Assembly: GCA_034434895.1 (NCBI GenBank)
Contig: DAOTYI010000188.1
Coordinates: 1-31,579, forward strand
DNA: 31,579 bases
Direction: 5' to 3'
From: DAOTXL01 sp034434895
Lineage (GTDB): Bacteria; Chloroflexota; Anaerolineae; JAAYZQ01
Part shown: in pieces, positions 14,510 to 20,608 of the stretch
Layout of the letters: every line of letters starts with the position of its first letter
Numbering within the stretch: position 1 is the first letter of the stretch
The notes under the pieces: model-generated
What the model was told of the DNA's origin: nothing
Seen by the model: the letters and a program-made list of their open reading frames with translations, nothing else
Databases searched by the model: none
Program-made: the position numbers and the translations under genes

Positions 14510-16834
14510 ATGGTCAGATTTCGGCCCCTGATCCGTGAATGCGGCGCCTCTGCCATTCTCCTGCTCGCCACGTTGGGCTTTTTCTGGCGCATCCTCTTTA
14601 CCCCTGACGCCTGGAAGCCGGCCGGCGGTGGAGACCTGGTCTCTTTTTTGTTTCCCACCTACCGCTTTGCGGCGGCCAACCTCCGGGCTGGGGAGCTGCC
14701 GCTGTGGAACCCCCACCTCTACGGCGGCGCCCCCTTTCTGGCCGACATGCAGACCGGGCTGTTCTATCCGCCCAACCTGCTCCTCTTCCTGTTTGTTCCC
14801 GATTTTGCTTACAAGGCGATGGAATGGCTGGCCGTGTTGCACATCTTCCTGGCCGGATTGTTCATGTACCTCTGTCTGCGCCACTTCCACCCCGGATGTC
14901 CGTTGCGTATGCCGGCGGCCCTGCTGGGGGGTGTGGCCTACATGTTCTCCGACCTGTTCATTGTCCACTTTGGCAATCTGAATCTGATCGCCGTGGCTGC
15001 CTGGCTGCCGCTCGTCTTCCTGCTCTTCTGGCGGGCGCTTCAGGCCCAAAGTCTGGGGTGGGCAGTGGGGGCCGGCATCGCCTTGGGGGTCTCGACGCTG
15101 GCCGGGCACCTGCAGATCACCCTCTATCTTGGGCTGGTGCTGGGGGTGACGGCGGGGGTGGAAGCCATAGCCGCCGGTCGGGCTGTTCGCCCAACTCGCC
15201 TCTCAGAGCGTTCAGGTCCAGGGTGGCCGCTGCTGGCTCTGGCGGTGACCGCCGCTGTGGCGGTGGGGCTGTCGGCGCTGGTGCTGCTCCCGGCCCTGGA
15301 GTATGCCCATCTCAGCCCGCGTGCCACCCTATCCTATCGGGATGCGGCCCGGTATTCCCTGGTCCCGGCGCTGCTGGGTGAGATGGTGGTGCCGGGCCTT
15401 TTCAGCAGCCGCGAACCTTCCCTCTACTGGGGGGTGTGGGACCGGGTGGCGGCCGGTTATCTGGGCATCTTCCCCCTGATCCTGGCCGGGCTGGCGGTGC
15501 TCCTGCAACGGGGACGGGCGGTACGCCTGTTTGGCATCCTGGCCGGGGTCTCCTTTCTGCTGGCGCTGGGCAGCGAGTCGGTGGTTCATGGCTGGGCCTA
15601 CCGGCTGCTGCCCGGCTTTGGGCAACTGCGTGCCCCGGCGCGGTTGATCGTCGTGTTGGACTTTGCCCTGGCTGCCCTGGCTGCCCTGGGGCTGGAACGG
15701 CTCCTCAGCCCGCTGGGTCGGCGGTCGCGAAGGGTGTTCCAGGCTGCCTGGCGGGGGTTGGTGTGGTTGGGCGGCGCGACGGCGGTCATCGGCGGGGCGT
15801 GGGCCTATCTGGTCATCTTTTACGCCCAGGACCGCGACCCGACCCTCTTCTGGCGCGTCTCGGCAGCGGGCAGCGGGGTGATATTTGCCCTGCTGATGGG
15901 GGGGGGCAGCCTGGCCTGGCTGGCGGCCCGGCGATCGGGGCGGCTGCGGCGCGGGACGCTGGCCTGGCTGGCCGTCGGGCTGGTCTTTTTCGACCTGGCC
16001 TCGCTGGGGGCCTACACCGACCTGGGCGACAGGCCGCCCACCGCCGGGTTTGACCATCCTCAGGTGATCCGGTTCCTCCAGGACGATCCCGGCTTTTTCC
16101 GCATTGATTCGCACACCGATGTGTGGGGAACCTGGCAGCCGGATACGGCGCTGCTGACCGGCCTGTACGACGTGAGCGGCGTGGACAACCCTCTGGTTGT
16201 GGCCGATGTGGCCCGCTATTGGGAGGGCACCGGTGGGCGTTCCACGCGGCTCTATGATCTGCTGGGGGTGCGCTACCTGTTGGGCAGCAAAGAGGTCGTG
16301 CTCGATTGGGCCAAATTTACCCTGGTTTTCGACGGCGACCCAACAGTCAACCTCTACCGCAACGAGACAGCCCTGCCCCGAGCCTTTGTGGTCCACCGGG
16401 CCGAGGTGGTCACCAGCCATGAAGAGGCGTGGACGCGCCTCCATCGGCCCGGCTTTGACCCGGCGACGACGGTCATCCTGGAAGGCGGGCGGCCCCTGGA
16501 GCTCACTCCAGATGGGCCGGCCACGGTGCAGGTGGTGCGCTACGAAGCGGATGCGCTCGAGATCGAGGTCAACAGCCAGGCCGAAGGGTATCTATTCCTG
16601 AGCGACCCCTTTTATCCCGGCTGGCGGGCAGCGGTGGACGGGCAGGCAGCGGAGGTGCTACGGGCGAACTATGCCTTTCGCGCTGTGGCCGTGCCGGCCG
16701 GCGTGCATCGGGTGACGATGACCTTCCGGCCGGCTTCCTGGCTGGTCGGTTTGGGGCTCAGCCTGACCACCGCCCTGGCTCTGCTGGCCCTGGCGGGCAT
16801 CAGGCTGGTGCGCCGCCGGCGAGGCGACCGTTAA
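14510..16834 (+). CDS. YfhO-like polytopic membrane protein (GT-C superfamily relative)
   Basis: A 774-aa membrane protein. The first outer loop PAGGGDLVSFLFPTYRF...ELPLWNPHLYGGAPFLADMQTGLFYP is the diagnostic YfhO/GT-C arrangement. About twelve hydrophobic segments follow. The soluble C-terminus contains LYDLLGVRYLL, ALPRAFVVHRAEVV, and the YLFLSDPFYPGWRAAVDGQ and VPAGVHRVTMTF segments typical of YfhO, with a last helix and RRRRGDR tail. The ATG at 14510 has GGAGGAG 6 bp upstream; an in-frame TTG at 14495 lies before that site. It lies 18 bp after the second glycosyltransferase and completes the operon. YfhO proteins are linked to lipoteichoic or glycolipid glycosylation in Firmicutes; the role here is inferred. 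The 3' end overlaps the PhaR gene by 4 bp, convergently. Confidence 0.9.
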   Translation: MVRFRPLIRECGASAILLLATLGFFWRILFTPDAWKPAGGGDLVSFLFPTYRFAAANLRAGELPLWNPHLYGGAPFLADMQTGLFYPPNLLLFLFVPDFAYKAMEWLAVLHIFLAGLFMYLCLRHFHPGCPLRMPAALLGGVAYMFSDLFIVHFGNLNLIAVAAWLPLVFLLFWRALQAQSLGWAVGAGIALGVSTLAGHLQITLYLGLVLGVTAGVEAIAAGRAVRPTRLSERSGPGWPLLALAVTAAVAVGLSALVLLPALEYAHLSPRATLSYRDAARYSLVPALLGEMVVPGLFSSREPSLYWGVWDRVAAGYLGIFPLILAGLAVLLQRGRAVRLFGILAGVSFLLALGSESVVHGWAYRLLPGFGQLRAPARLIVVLDFALAALAALGLERLLSPLGRRSRRVFQAAWRGLVWLGGATAVIGGAWAYLVIFYAQDRDPTLFWRVSAAGSGVIFALLMGGGSLAWLAARRSGRLRRGTLAWLAVGLVFFDLASLGAYTDLGDRPPTAGFDHPQVIRFLQDDPGFFRIDSHTDVWGTWQPDTALLTGLYDVSGVDNPLVVADVARYWEGTGGRSTRLYDLLGVRYLLGSKEVVLDWAKFTLVFDGDPTVNLYRNETALPRAFVVHRAEVVTSHEEAWTRLHRPGFDPATTVILEGGRPLELTPDGPATVQVVRYEADALEIEVNSQAEGYLFLSDPFYPGWRAAVDGQAAEVLRANYAFRAVAVPAGVHRVTMTFRPASWLVGLGLSLTTALALLALAGIRLVRRRRGDR

Positions 16835-17406
16835 TCAGACCTTCCGCCCCTGACAGAGGCAATTTCATCCAGCCTGGCCGCCAGTATGTCCAGTTGTTCC
16901 AGCACCTTCTGGAACTCTTTGCGGCCGGCAACGCCATACCGGTCCAGCGCCTGTTGCAGCGCCTGCTCGTCGGGCCAGAAAGGCTCCGGGCGACAGGGAC
17001 TCAGCCCCACCAGCCTGGCCCGCAGGCGCTCCCCCTCTTCAGCCGCCAGCTCCCCCAGGCCGACGAGGGCCTGAAGCCGCCGCTCGATCTCCTCATCCAC
17101 CTGCCTGGTCAGGTCCAACGGCCAGGCCAGGGTCCGCCGCAGGAGGGTGAGGGTCTCGCCGCCGGCGCGGATCAGGCCTGCCAGCACCGCCTGAGGCAAA
17201 AAGCCGCCCTGTTTTTTCTCCTGCTCCAGGATGATCTGGGTCAGGGTCACCGCCGTCAGGTCTTCGCCGCTGGCGTGATCGACCACCTTGAGCTCACGTC
17301 CCTGGCGGATCAACGCGGCCACGCCCTCCAGAGTGATATACTGTCTGGCCTCGGTATCGTACAGTTTGCGGTTGGGGTAGCGTTTGATGATCGAGGGGCG
17401 TGGCAC
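16831..17406 (-). CDS. phaR: PhaR-type polyhydroxyalkanoate synthesis regulator
   Basis: A 191-aa protein. The N-terminal 60 residues match the PHB/PHA accumulation regulator DNA-binding domain: IIKRYPNRKLYDTEARQYITLEGV, then VVDHASGEDLTAVTLTQIILEQEKK. The rest is helical, with repeated Arg/Glu-rich segments likely to form coiled coils. The start is GTG (17404-17406), one base after the phasin stop, with AAGGGTAAG just ahead. PhaR proteins repress phasin and PHA-synthesis genes and are titrated by nascent granules. The gene pair here is phasin then phaR, the arrangement expected for autoregulation, and a strong palindrome sits at their shared transcription start. No PHA synthase is in the window. 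Confidence 0.85.
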   Translation of the reverse strand: MPRPSIIKRYPNRKLYDTEARQYITLEGVAALIRQGRELKVVDHASGEDLTAVTLTQIILEQEKKQGGFLPQAVLAGLIRAGGETLTLLRRTLAWPLDLTRQVDEEIERRLQALVGLGELAAEEGERLRARLVGLSPCRPEPFWPDEQALQQALDRYGVAGRKEFQKVLEQLDILAARLDEIASVRGGRSD

Positions 17407-17407
17407 C

Positions 17408-17776
17408 TTACCCTTGCTTCAACTCCTCCACCTTCCTGGTCAGGGCTGCGATCTTGGCGCTCAGCGCCTCGATGTCACTCCTGGAGGGCACATTCAGGCG
17501 TTTGAGCAGCTCCTCGACCCGCCTGTCGAGCTCCTCCTCTGCCTTTCCTGCCTCTTTTCTGCGTCTTTCCACCATCTCGCGGATCAGCTTCCTGCCGTCC
17601 TGTTCGGCGATTTCGCCCCGCTCGACGAGCTTGTTGACAAAGGCTTCCACCTCGTCCTGGGCCAGCGCCACCGCGCCGATGCCGGCCAGCAACACCCGAC
17701 GCGCCAGACTCAACAGGGGACTGCGCTCCGCTTCATCGGCTGCTTCTTCTGTCACCTTCTTGACCCGAACAACCAT
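17408..17776 (-). CDS. Phasin-family (PHA granule-associated) protein
   Basis: A 122-aa, almost wholly helical protein. A short amphipathic hydrophobic stretch ARRVLLAGIGAVALAQDEVEAFVNKLVERGE is characteristic of PF05597-type phasins, followed by a charged coiled-coil region (about 65-120) with heptad leucines. AAGGAGGTG lies 7 bp before the ATG at 17774-17776, an almost full anti-SD match suggesting strong expression. A longer GTG frame to 17818 is rejected because it includes the transcription start region. Phasins coat PHA granules; in organisms without PHA, homologues are found as stress-associated helical proteins. Promoter at 17847-17875; operator candidate at 17825-17839. Confidence 0.85.
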   Translation of the reverse strand: MVVRVKKVTEEAADEAERSPLLSLARRVLLAGIGAVALAQDEVEAFVNKLVERGEIAEQDGRKLIREMVERRRKEAGKAEEELDRRVEELLKRLNVPSRSDIEALSAKIAALTRKVEELKQG

Positions 17777-17824
17777 CCTGACACCTCCTTTTTCCTGAAT
17801 GGGGACCCCCTGCGCCACCCTGCA

Positions 17825-17839
17825 TGACGCAGTGCGTCA
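17825..17839. promoter_or_regulatory. Palindromic operator candidate at the phasin-phaR promoter
   Basis: TGACGCA-G-TGCGTCA is a perfect 7-bp inverted repeat around one base. It covers the inferred transcription start of the phasin-phaR promoter, so a bound protein would block initiation or clearance. The flanks contain extra TGC/GCA steps (TGCATGACGCAGTGC). Published PhaR sites are TGC-rich, so PhaR autoregulation is the natural inference. Confidence 0.6.
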
Positions 17840-17846
17840 CGCCCGC

Positions 17847-17875
17847 AGGATAGCATATTGCCTCACGGATGTCAA
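17847..17875 (-). promoter_or_regulatory. Promoter of the phasin-phaR operon
   Basis: Minus strand: -35 TTGACA (17875-17870), 17-bp spacer, -10 TATCCT (17852-17847) preceded by TGC (extended -10). It is divergent to the YbjN promoter, with a hairpin between the two -35 boxes. Confidence 0.8.
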
Positions 17876-17881
17876 ATCGTC

Positions 17882-17909
17882 AGACCTGGAAGGTCTCCGA
17901 GACCTTCCA
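17882..17909. repeat. Overlapping hairpins between divergent promoters (TGGAA loop)
   Basis: Two mutually exclusive foldings are possible. AGACC-TGGAA-GGTCT spans 17882-17896. TGGAAGGTCTC-C-GAGACCTTCCA (17887-17909) has 11-bp perfect arms. The sequence lies exactly between the -35 boxes of the phasin and YbjN promoters. A T-run at 17914-17919 follows, but the plus-strand reading is promoter -35 context, so a terminator role is doubtful. Confidence 0.7.
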
Positions 17910-17917
17910 TCTCTTTT

Positions 17918-17946
17918 TTGACGGTCGGCCTGACCCGTGTTATAAT
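17918..17946 (+). promoter_or_regulatory. Promoter of the YbjN-like gene
   Basis: -35 TTGACG (17918-17923), 17-bp spacer, -10 TATAAT (17941-17946). Transcription should begin near 17953, giving a leader of about 110 nt before the ATG at 18064. Confidence 0.85.
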
Positions 17947-18063
17947 GTACTCAGGCGTGCAACCGATGAGCAGTTTGTGCCCGGGCGGCTGAGGATCCAC
18001 CTCATGGGGCCGACCTGTCCAAAATGGAGCAGGCCCAAACAAGACAGAAAGGAATAGAGGGCG

Positions 18064-18534
18064 ATGTCACTATTTTCTGGAAGCAGCCGGGGCGTTTTCG
18101 ACGCAATGCTTCAGTTCTTCAGAGAAGATGAGTGGAAGTTTCTACAGGTGGAGGGGAAGCCGATCCTCCAGATGGGGTTCTCAGGCGAAAATGGCCGGTG
18201 GATGTGCTACGCCCAGGCACACGGTGACAAACGGTTTATTTTCTACTCCGTCATGGAATCCAAAGTCCCGGCCAACAAGAGGCAGGCCGTGGCCGAATAC
18301 CTGACCCGGGCAAACTATGGCCTGATTCTCGGCAACTTTGAGATGGATTTTGCCGATGGAGAGGTGCGCTACAAAACCAGCATTGATGTGGAAGGCGGCC
18401 AGCTGGCGCCCCAGATGATCAGGAACATGGTCTATACCAATGTTTTGATGATGGATAGATACCTGCCTGGCATTATGAATGTCGTGTATGCTGGCACCTC
18501 CCCGGCCGATGCGATTGCCCAGGTAGAGGGGTAA
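18064..18534 (+). CDS. YbjN-domain protein
   Basis: A 156-aa soluble protein of the YbjN (putative bacterial sensory transduction regulator) family, related in fold to type III secretion chaperones. It shows the alternating beta pattern of the family: WKFLQVEGKPILQMGFSGENGRWMCYAQ, RFIFYSVMESKVPANKRQAVAEYLTRANYGLILGNFEMDFADGEVRYKTSID, then a C-terminal helix around IRNMVYTNVLMMDRYLPGIMNVVYAG. AGAGGG lies just before the ATG, with a further AAGGAA upstream. It is monocistronic on the evidence of its own consensus promoter and the hairpin that follows. YbjN proteins modulate stress and surface phenotypes in enterobacteria; no mechanism can be claimed here. Confidence 0.88.
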   Translation: MSLFSGSSRGVFDAMLQFFREDEWKFLQVEGKPILQMGFSGENGRWMCYAQAHGDKRFIFYSVMESKVPANKRQAVAEYLTRANYGLILGNFEMDFADGEVRYKTSIDVEGGQLAPQMIRNMVYTNVLMMDRYLPGIMNVVYAGTSPADAIAQVEG

Positions 18535-18600
18535 CATATTTGTGTACCGCCAATGGGGTTTGTCTCTTCGGCCTTCTCTGCGTGCTCTGTGGTGAGAAAG

Positions 18601-18626
18601 GTAGCACAGGCTCAAGCCTGTGCTAC
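18601..18626. repeat. Perfect hairpin between the YbjN and metallophosphoesterase genes
   Basis: GTAGCACAGGC, loop TCAA, GCCTGTGCTAC: an 11-bp perfect stem, followed by TGTGTTTTGG. The T-rich tail is weak, so this may act as a terminator for the upstream gene or simply be one more dispersed hairpin of the kind seen across the window. Confidence 0.7.
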
Positions 18627-18662
18627 TGTGTTTTGGTGAGGAACTGACCGCACATACGACAC

Positions 18663-19838
18663 ATGAAGCGACCGGGCGACCATCCGCTGCACACTCTGTT
18701 GCTGCTCACCGAGAGGCCGGGCCGGTGGGCTGCCTGGCAGATCGCGCCCCTCTCTCCCCTGGTGGCGGCTGCGGCCGGGTGGGGTTGGGCGCAGGCGACG
18801 CACCGGCCGGTTCTGGGGTGGGCGGTGGCCCTCGGCCTGATGGCCCTCTCCCTGGCCGACTGGGCTCTGCTGGCCAGCCTGCCGCGCCGGGGCCTGTCGT
18901 TTGGTCCTGTCCAGCCGCCCTGGTTGGGGTTAGTCCTGTTCCGTGGGCTGATGGCCCTGCTCGCCGCAGCCGTGGCCGGCCACGGGCCGCTGCCGGCCCT
19001 GATCGGCCTGGCCCTGTTTCAGGCCGGCGCCGGCGGGCTGCTGGCCTATGGGGCGCTTGTCGAACCGTTCCGCCTGCAGGTCAGCCGGGTGGAGATCTCG
19101 GATGACCGATTTGCCAACCCCGGCACACCCTTGCGCATCGTCCAGCTTGCCGACCTGCATGTGGAGCGGCTCACCCGCCGCGAGCACGCCCTGCCGGCCC
19201 TGATTGCCGGCCTGTCCCCCGATCTGATCCTCCTCACCGGCGACTATCTCAACACCTCTTACAACGCTGACCCTCACGCCCTGGCCGACCTGCAACGGCT
19301 GCTGGCGCAGATCCGCGCCCCCGGTGGGGTCTATGCCGTGTGGGGCACGGCTGAAGTGGACCTGCCGGAACTGCTGCGCCCCCTGTTTGCCGAACTGGGC
19401 ATCACCCTGCTGGAGGACCGGGCGGCGGAGGTCGTGATTGGCGACCACCATCTGTGGCTGGTGGGCCTGTCCTGCACCCGCGACCTGGCTGCGGCCGGGC
19501 AGCGGCTCCGTACCCTCCTGGCCGGCGTGCCGTCGGAGGCGTTCACCCTGCTGCTGTACCACACCCCCGACCTGATGCCCCAGGCCGTCTCCTTGGGGGT
19601 GGACCTCTACCTGGCCGGCCATACCCACGGCGGCCAGTGGCGGCTGCCCGGCTTTGGGGCCATCCTCACCAGTTCACGCTACTGGAAGCGGTATGAGGCA
19701 GGCCATTATCAACAGAACCGCACCCATCTGTACGTCAGCCGGGGGCTGGGTATGGAGGGGTTTGGCGCACCCCGGCTCCGCCTCTTCTGCCCGCCCGAAG
19801 TGGTGCTGATCGAGGTGCGCGGCACGGAAGGGCCGTAG
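18663..19838 (+). CDS. Membrane-anchored calcineurin-like metallophosphoesterase with altered GNHE motif
   Basis: A 391-aa protein. Four hydrophobic segments occupy about residues 28-46, 52-72, 86-104 and 109-131, and the rest is a metallophosphoesterase domain. Motifs: QLADLHVE (161-168), LLTGDYLN (190-197), LLLYHTPDLMP (296-306) and LAGHTHGGQW (317-326), all as in the YkuE-like group. The motif that should read GNHE/D follows GVYAV as WGTAEVD (227-233), so the metal-bridging Asn and the catalytic His are replaced by Thr and Ala. Either activity is changed or the family branch uses other residues. YkuE-like relatives act on the cell surface or on UDP-sugar lipid intermediates. The stop is 5 bp before the HExxH protein. 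A clear ribosome site is missing at the ATG. Confidence 0.88.
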   Translation: MKRPGDHPLHTLLLLTERPGRWAAWQIAPLSPLVAAAAGWGWAQATHRPVLGWAVALGLMALSLADWALLASLPRRGLSFGPVQPPWLGLVLFRGLMALLAAAVAGHGPLPALIGLALFQAGAGGLLAYGALVEPFRLQVSRVEISDDRFANPGTPLRIVQLADLHVERLTRREHALPALIAGLSPDLILLTGDYLNTSYNADPHALADLQRLLAQIRAPGGVYAVWGTAEVDLPELLRPLFAELGITLLEDRAAEVVIGDHHLWLVGLSCTRDLAAAGQRLRTLLAGVPSEAFTLLLYHTPDLMPQAVSLGVDLYLAGHTHGGQWRLPGFGAILTSSRYWKRYEAGHYQQNRTHLYVSRGLGMEGFGAPRLRLFCPPEVVLIEVRGTEGP

Positions 19839-19843
19839 CGCCA

Positions 19844-20605
19844 ATGTTCGGCCTGTGGACCCCCTTGATCGCCCTGACAGCGGTGCTCCTGCCCCTGGTA
19901 TGGGTCAAACGTCGGATCGCCGCCGGCCTGCAAGAGTTGAGCCTGCGCTGGACCGGCGATGCTGACGTGGCGTTGATCCTCTACTTTGTCCTCCTGCTGC
20001 CTGGTGTGGTGGTCCACGAGCTGAGCCACTGGCTGATGGCCCTGGCCCTGGGCGTCCGTGTGCGCCGGTTGTCGTTGGGGCCGGTGCGCCGGGGGCGGGG
20101 CAGGCAGGTGTCGTTGGGGTCGGTGCGGGTGAGCGGGGCCGACCCGCTGCGGGCCGGCCTCATCGGCCTGGCCCCCCTGTTGGGCGGGTCGGCGGTGATT
20201 TCGGCGATCGGGTATTGGGTCCTGGGGATCGGGACCCTGGGGCCGATCCTGGCCGGGCAGGGGGTGGAAGGGCTGTGGGCCGGGCTGGGGCAGATCGTGC
20301 AGGTGGCCGACTTTTGGCTGTGGCTCTATCTGATCTTTGCCATCTCCAACGCCATGCTGCCCAGCGAATCGGATGTGGCCGCCATTCGCCCGGTGCTGAT
20401 CTTCCTCGCCCTGGCTGCCCTGCTGCTGCTGTTGCTCAGAGGAGTGCCGGTGGTTCCGGCCGGCGTGGTGCAGGCAGCCGGTGAGGGGGTCGCTTACCTG
20501 GCCTCCGCCTTTGGACTGACTCTGGCGGTGGATGTCCCCTTCGGGCTGGCCATCGGCCTGATGATCTGGCTGACGCGGCGGTTGCAACAGGACCGCCGCC
20601 GCTGA
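19844..20605 (+). CDS. Membrane HExxH protein, M50 site-2-protease-like
   Basis: A 253-aa polytopic membrane protein. HELSH (58-62) lies within a hydrophobic helix and is followed by WLMALALGVRVRRLSLGPV, the typical M50 layout. SNAMLPSESD (168-177) would supply the third metal ligand (Asp177), equivalent to the NxxPxxxxD motif of site-2 proteases. Further hydrophobic segments lie at about 2-20, 42-57, 104-125, 155-170, 183-200 and 225-245. There is no PDZ domain. It starts 5 bp after the metallophosphoesterase, so the two are co-transcribed. Proteolytic activity is inferred from the motifs; the substrate is unknown. It ends tail-to-tail with the 980-aa glycosyltransferase, 3 bp apart. Confidence 0.85.
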   Translation: MFGLWTPLIALTAVLLPLVWVKRRIAAGLQELSLRWTGDADVALILYFVLLLPGVVVHELSHWLMALALGVRVRRLSLGPVRRGRGRQVSLGSVRVSGADPLRAGLIGLAPLLGGSAVISAIGYWVLGIGTLGPILAGQGVEGLWAGLGQIVQVADFWLWLYLIFAISNAMLPSESDVAAIRPVLIFLALAALLLLLLRGVPVVPAGVVQAAGEGVAYLASAFGLTLAVDVPFGLAIGLMIWLTRRLQQDRRR

Positions 20606-20608
20606 GGA

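Noticed and set aside
17869..18057. 62-aa open frame on the plus strand before the YbjN gene
   Set aside because: It spans the hairpin 17882-17909 and the whole consensus promoter 17918-17946, so it cannot be translated from that transcript.
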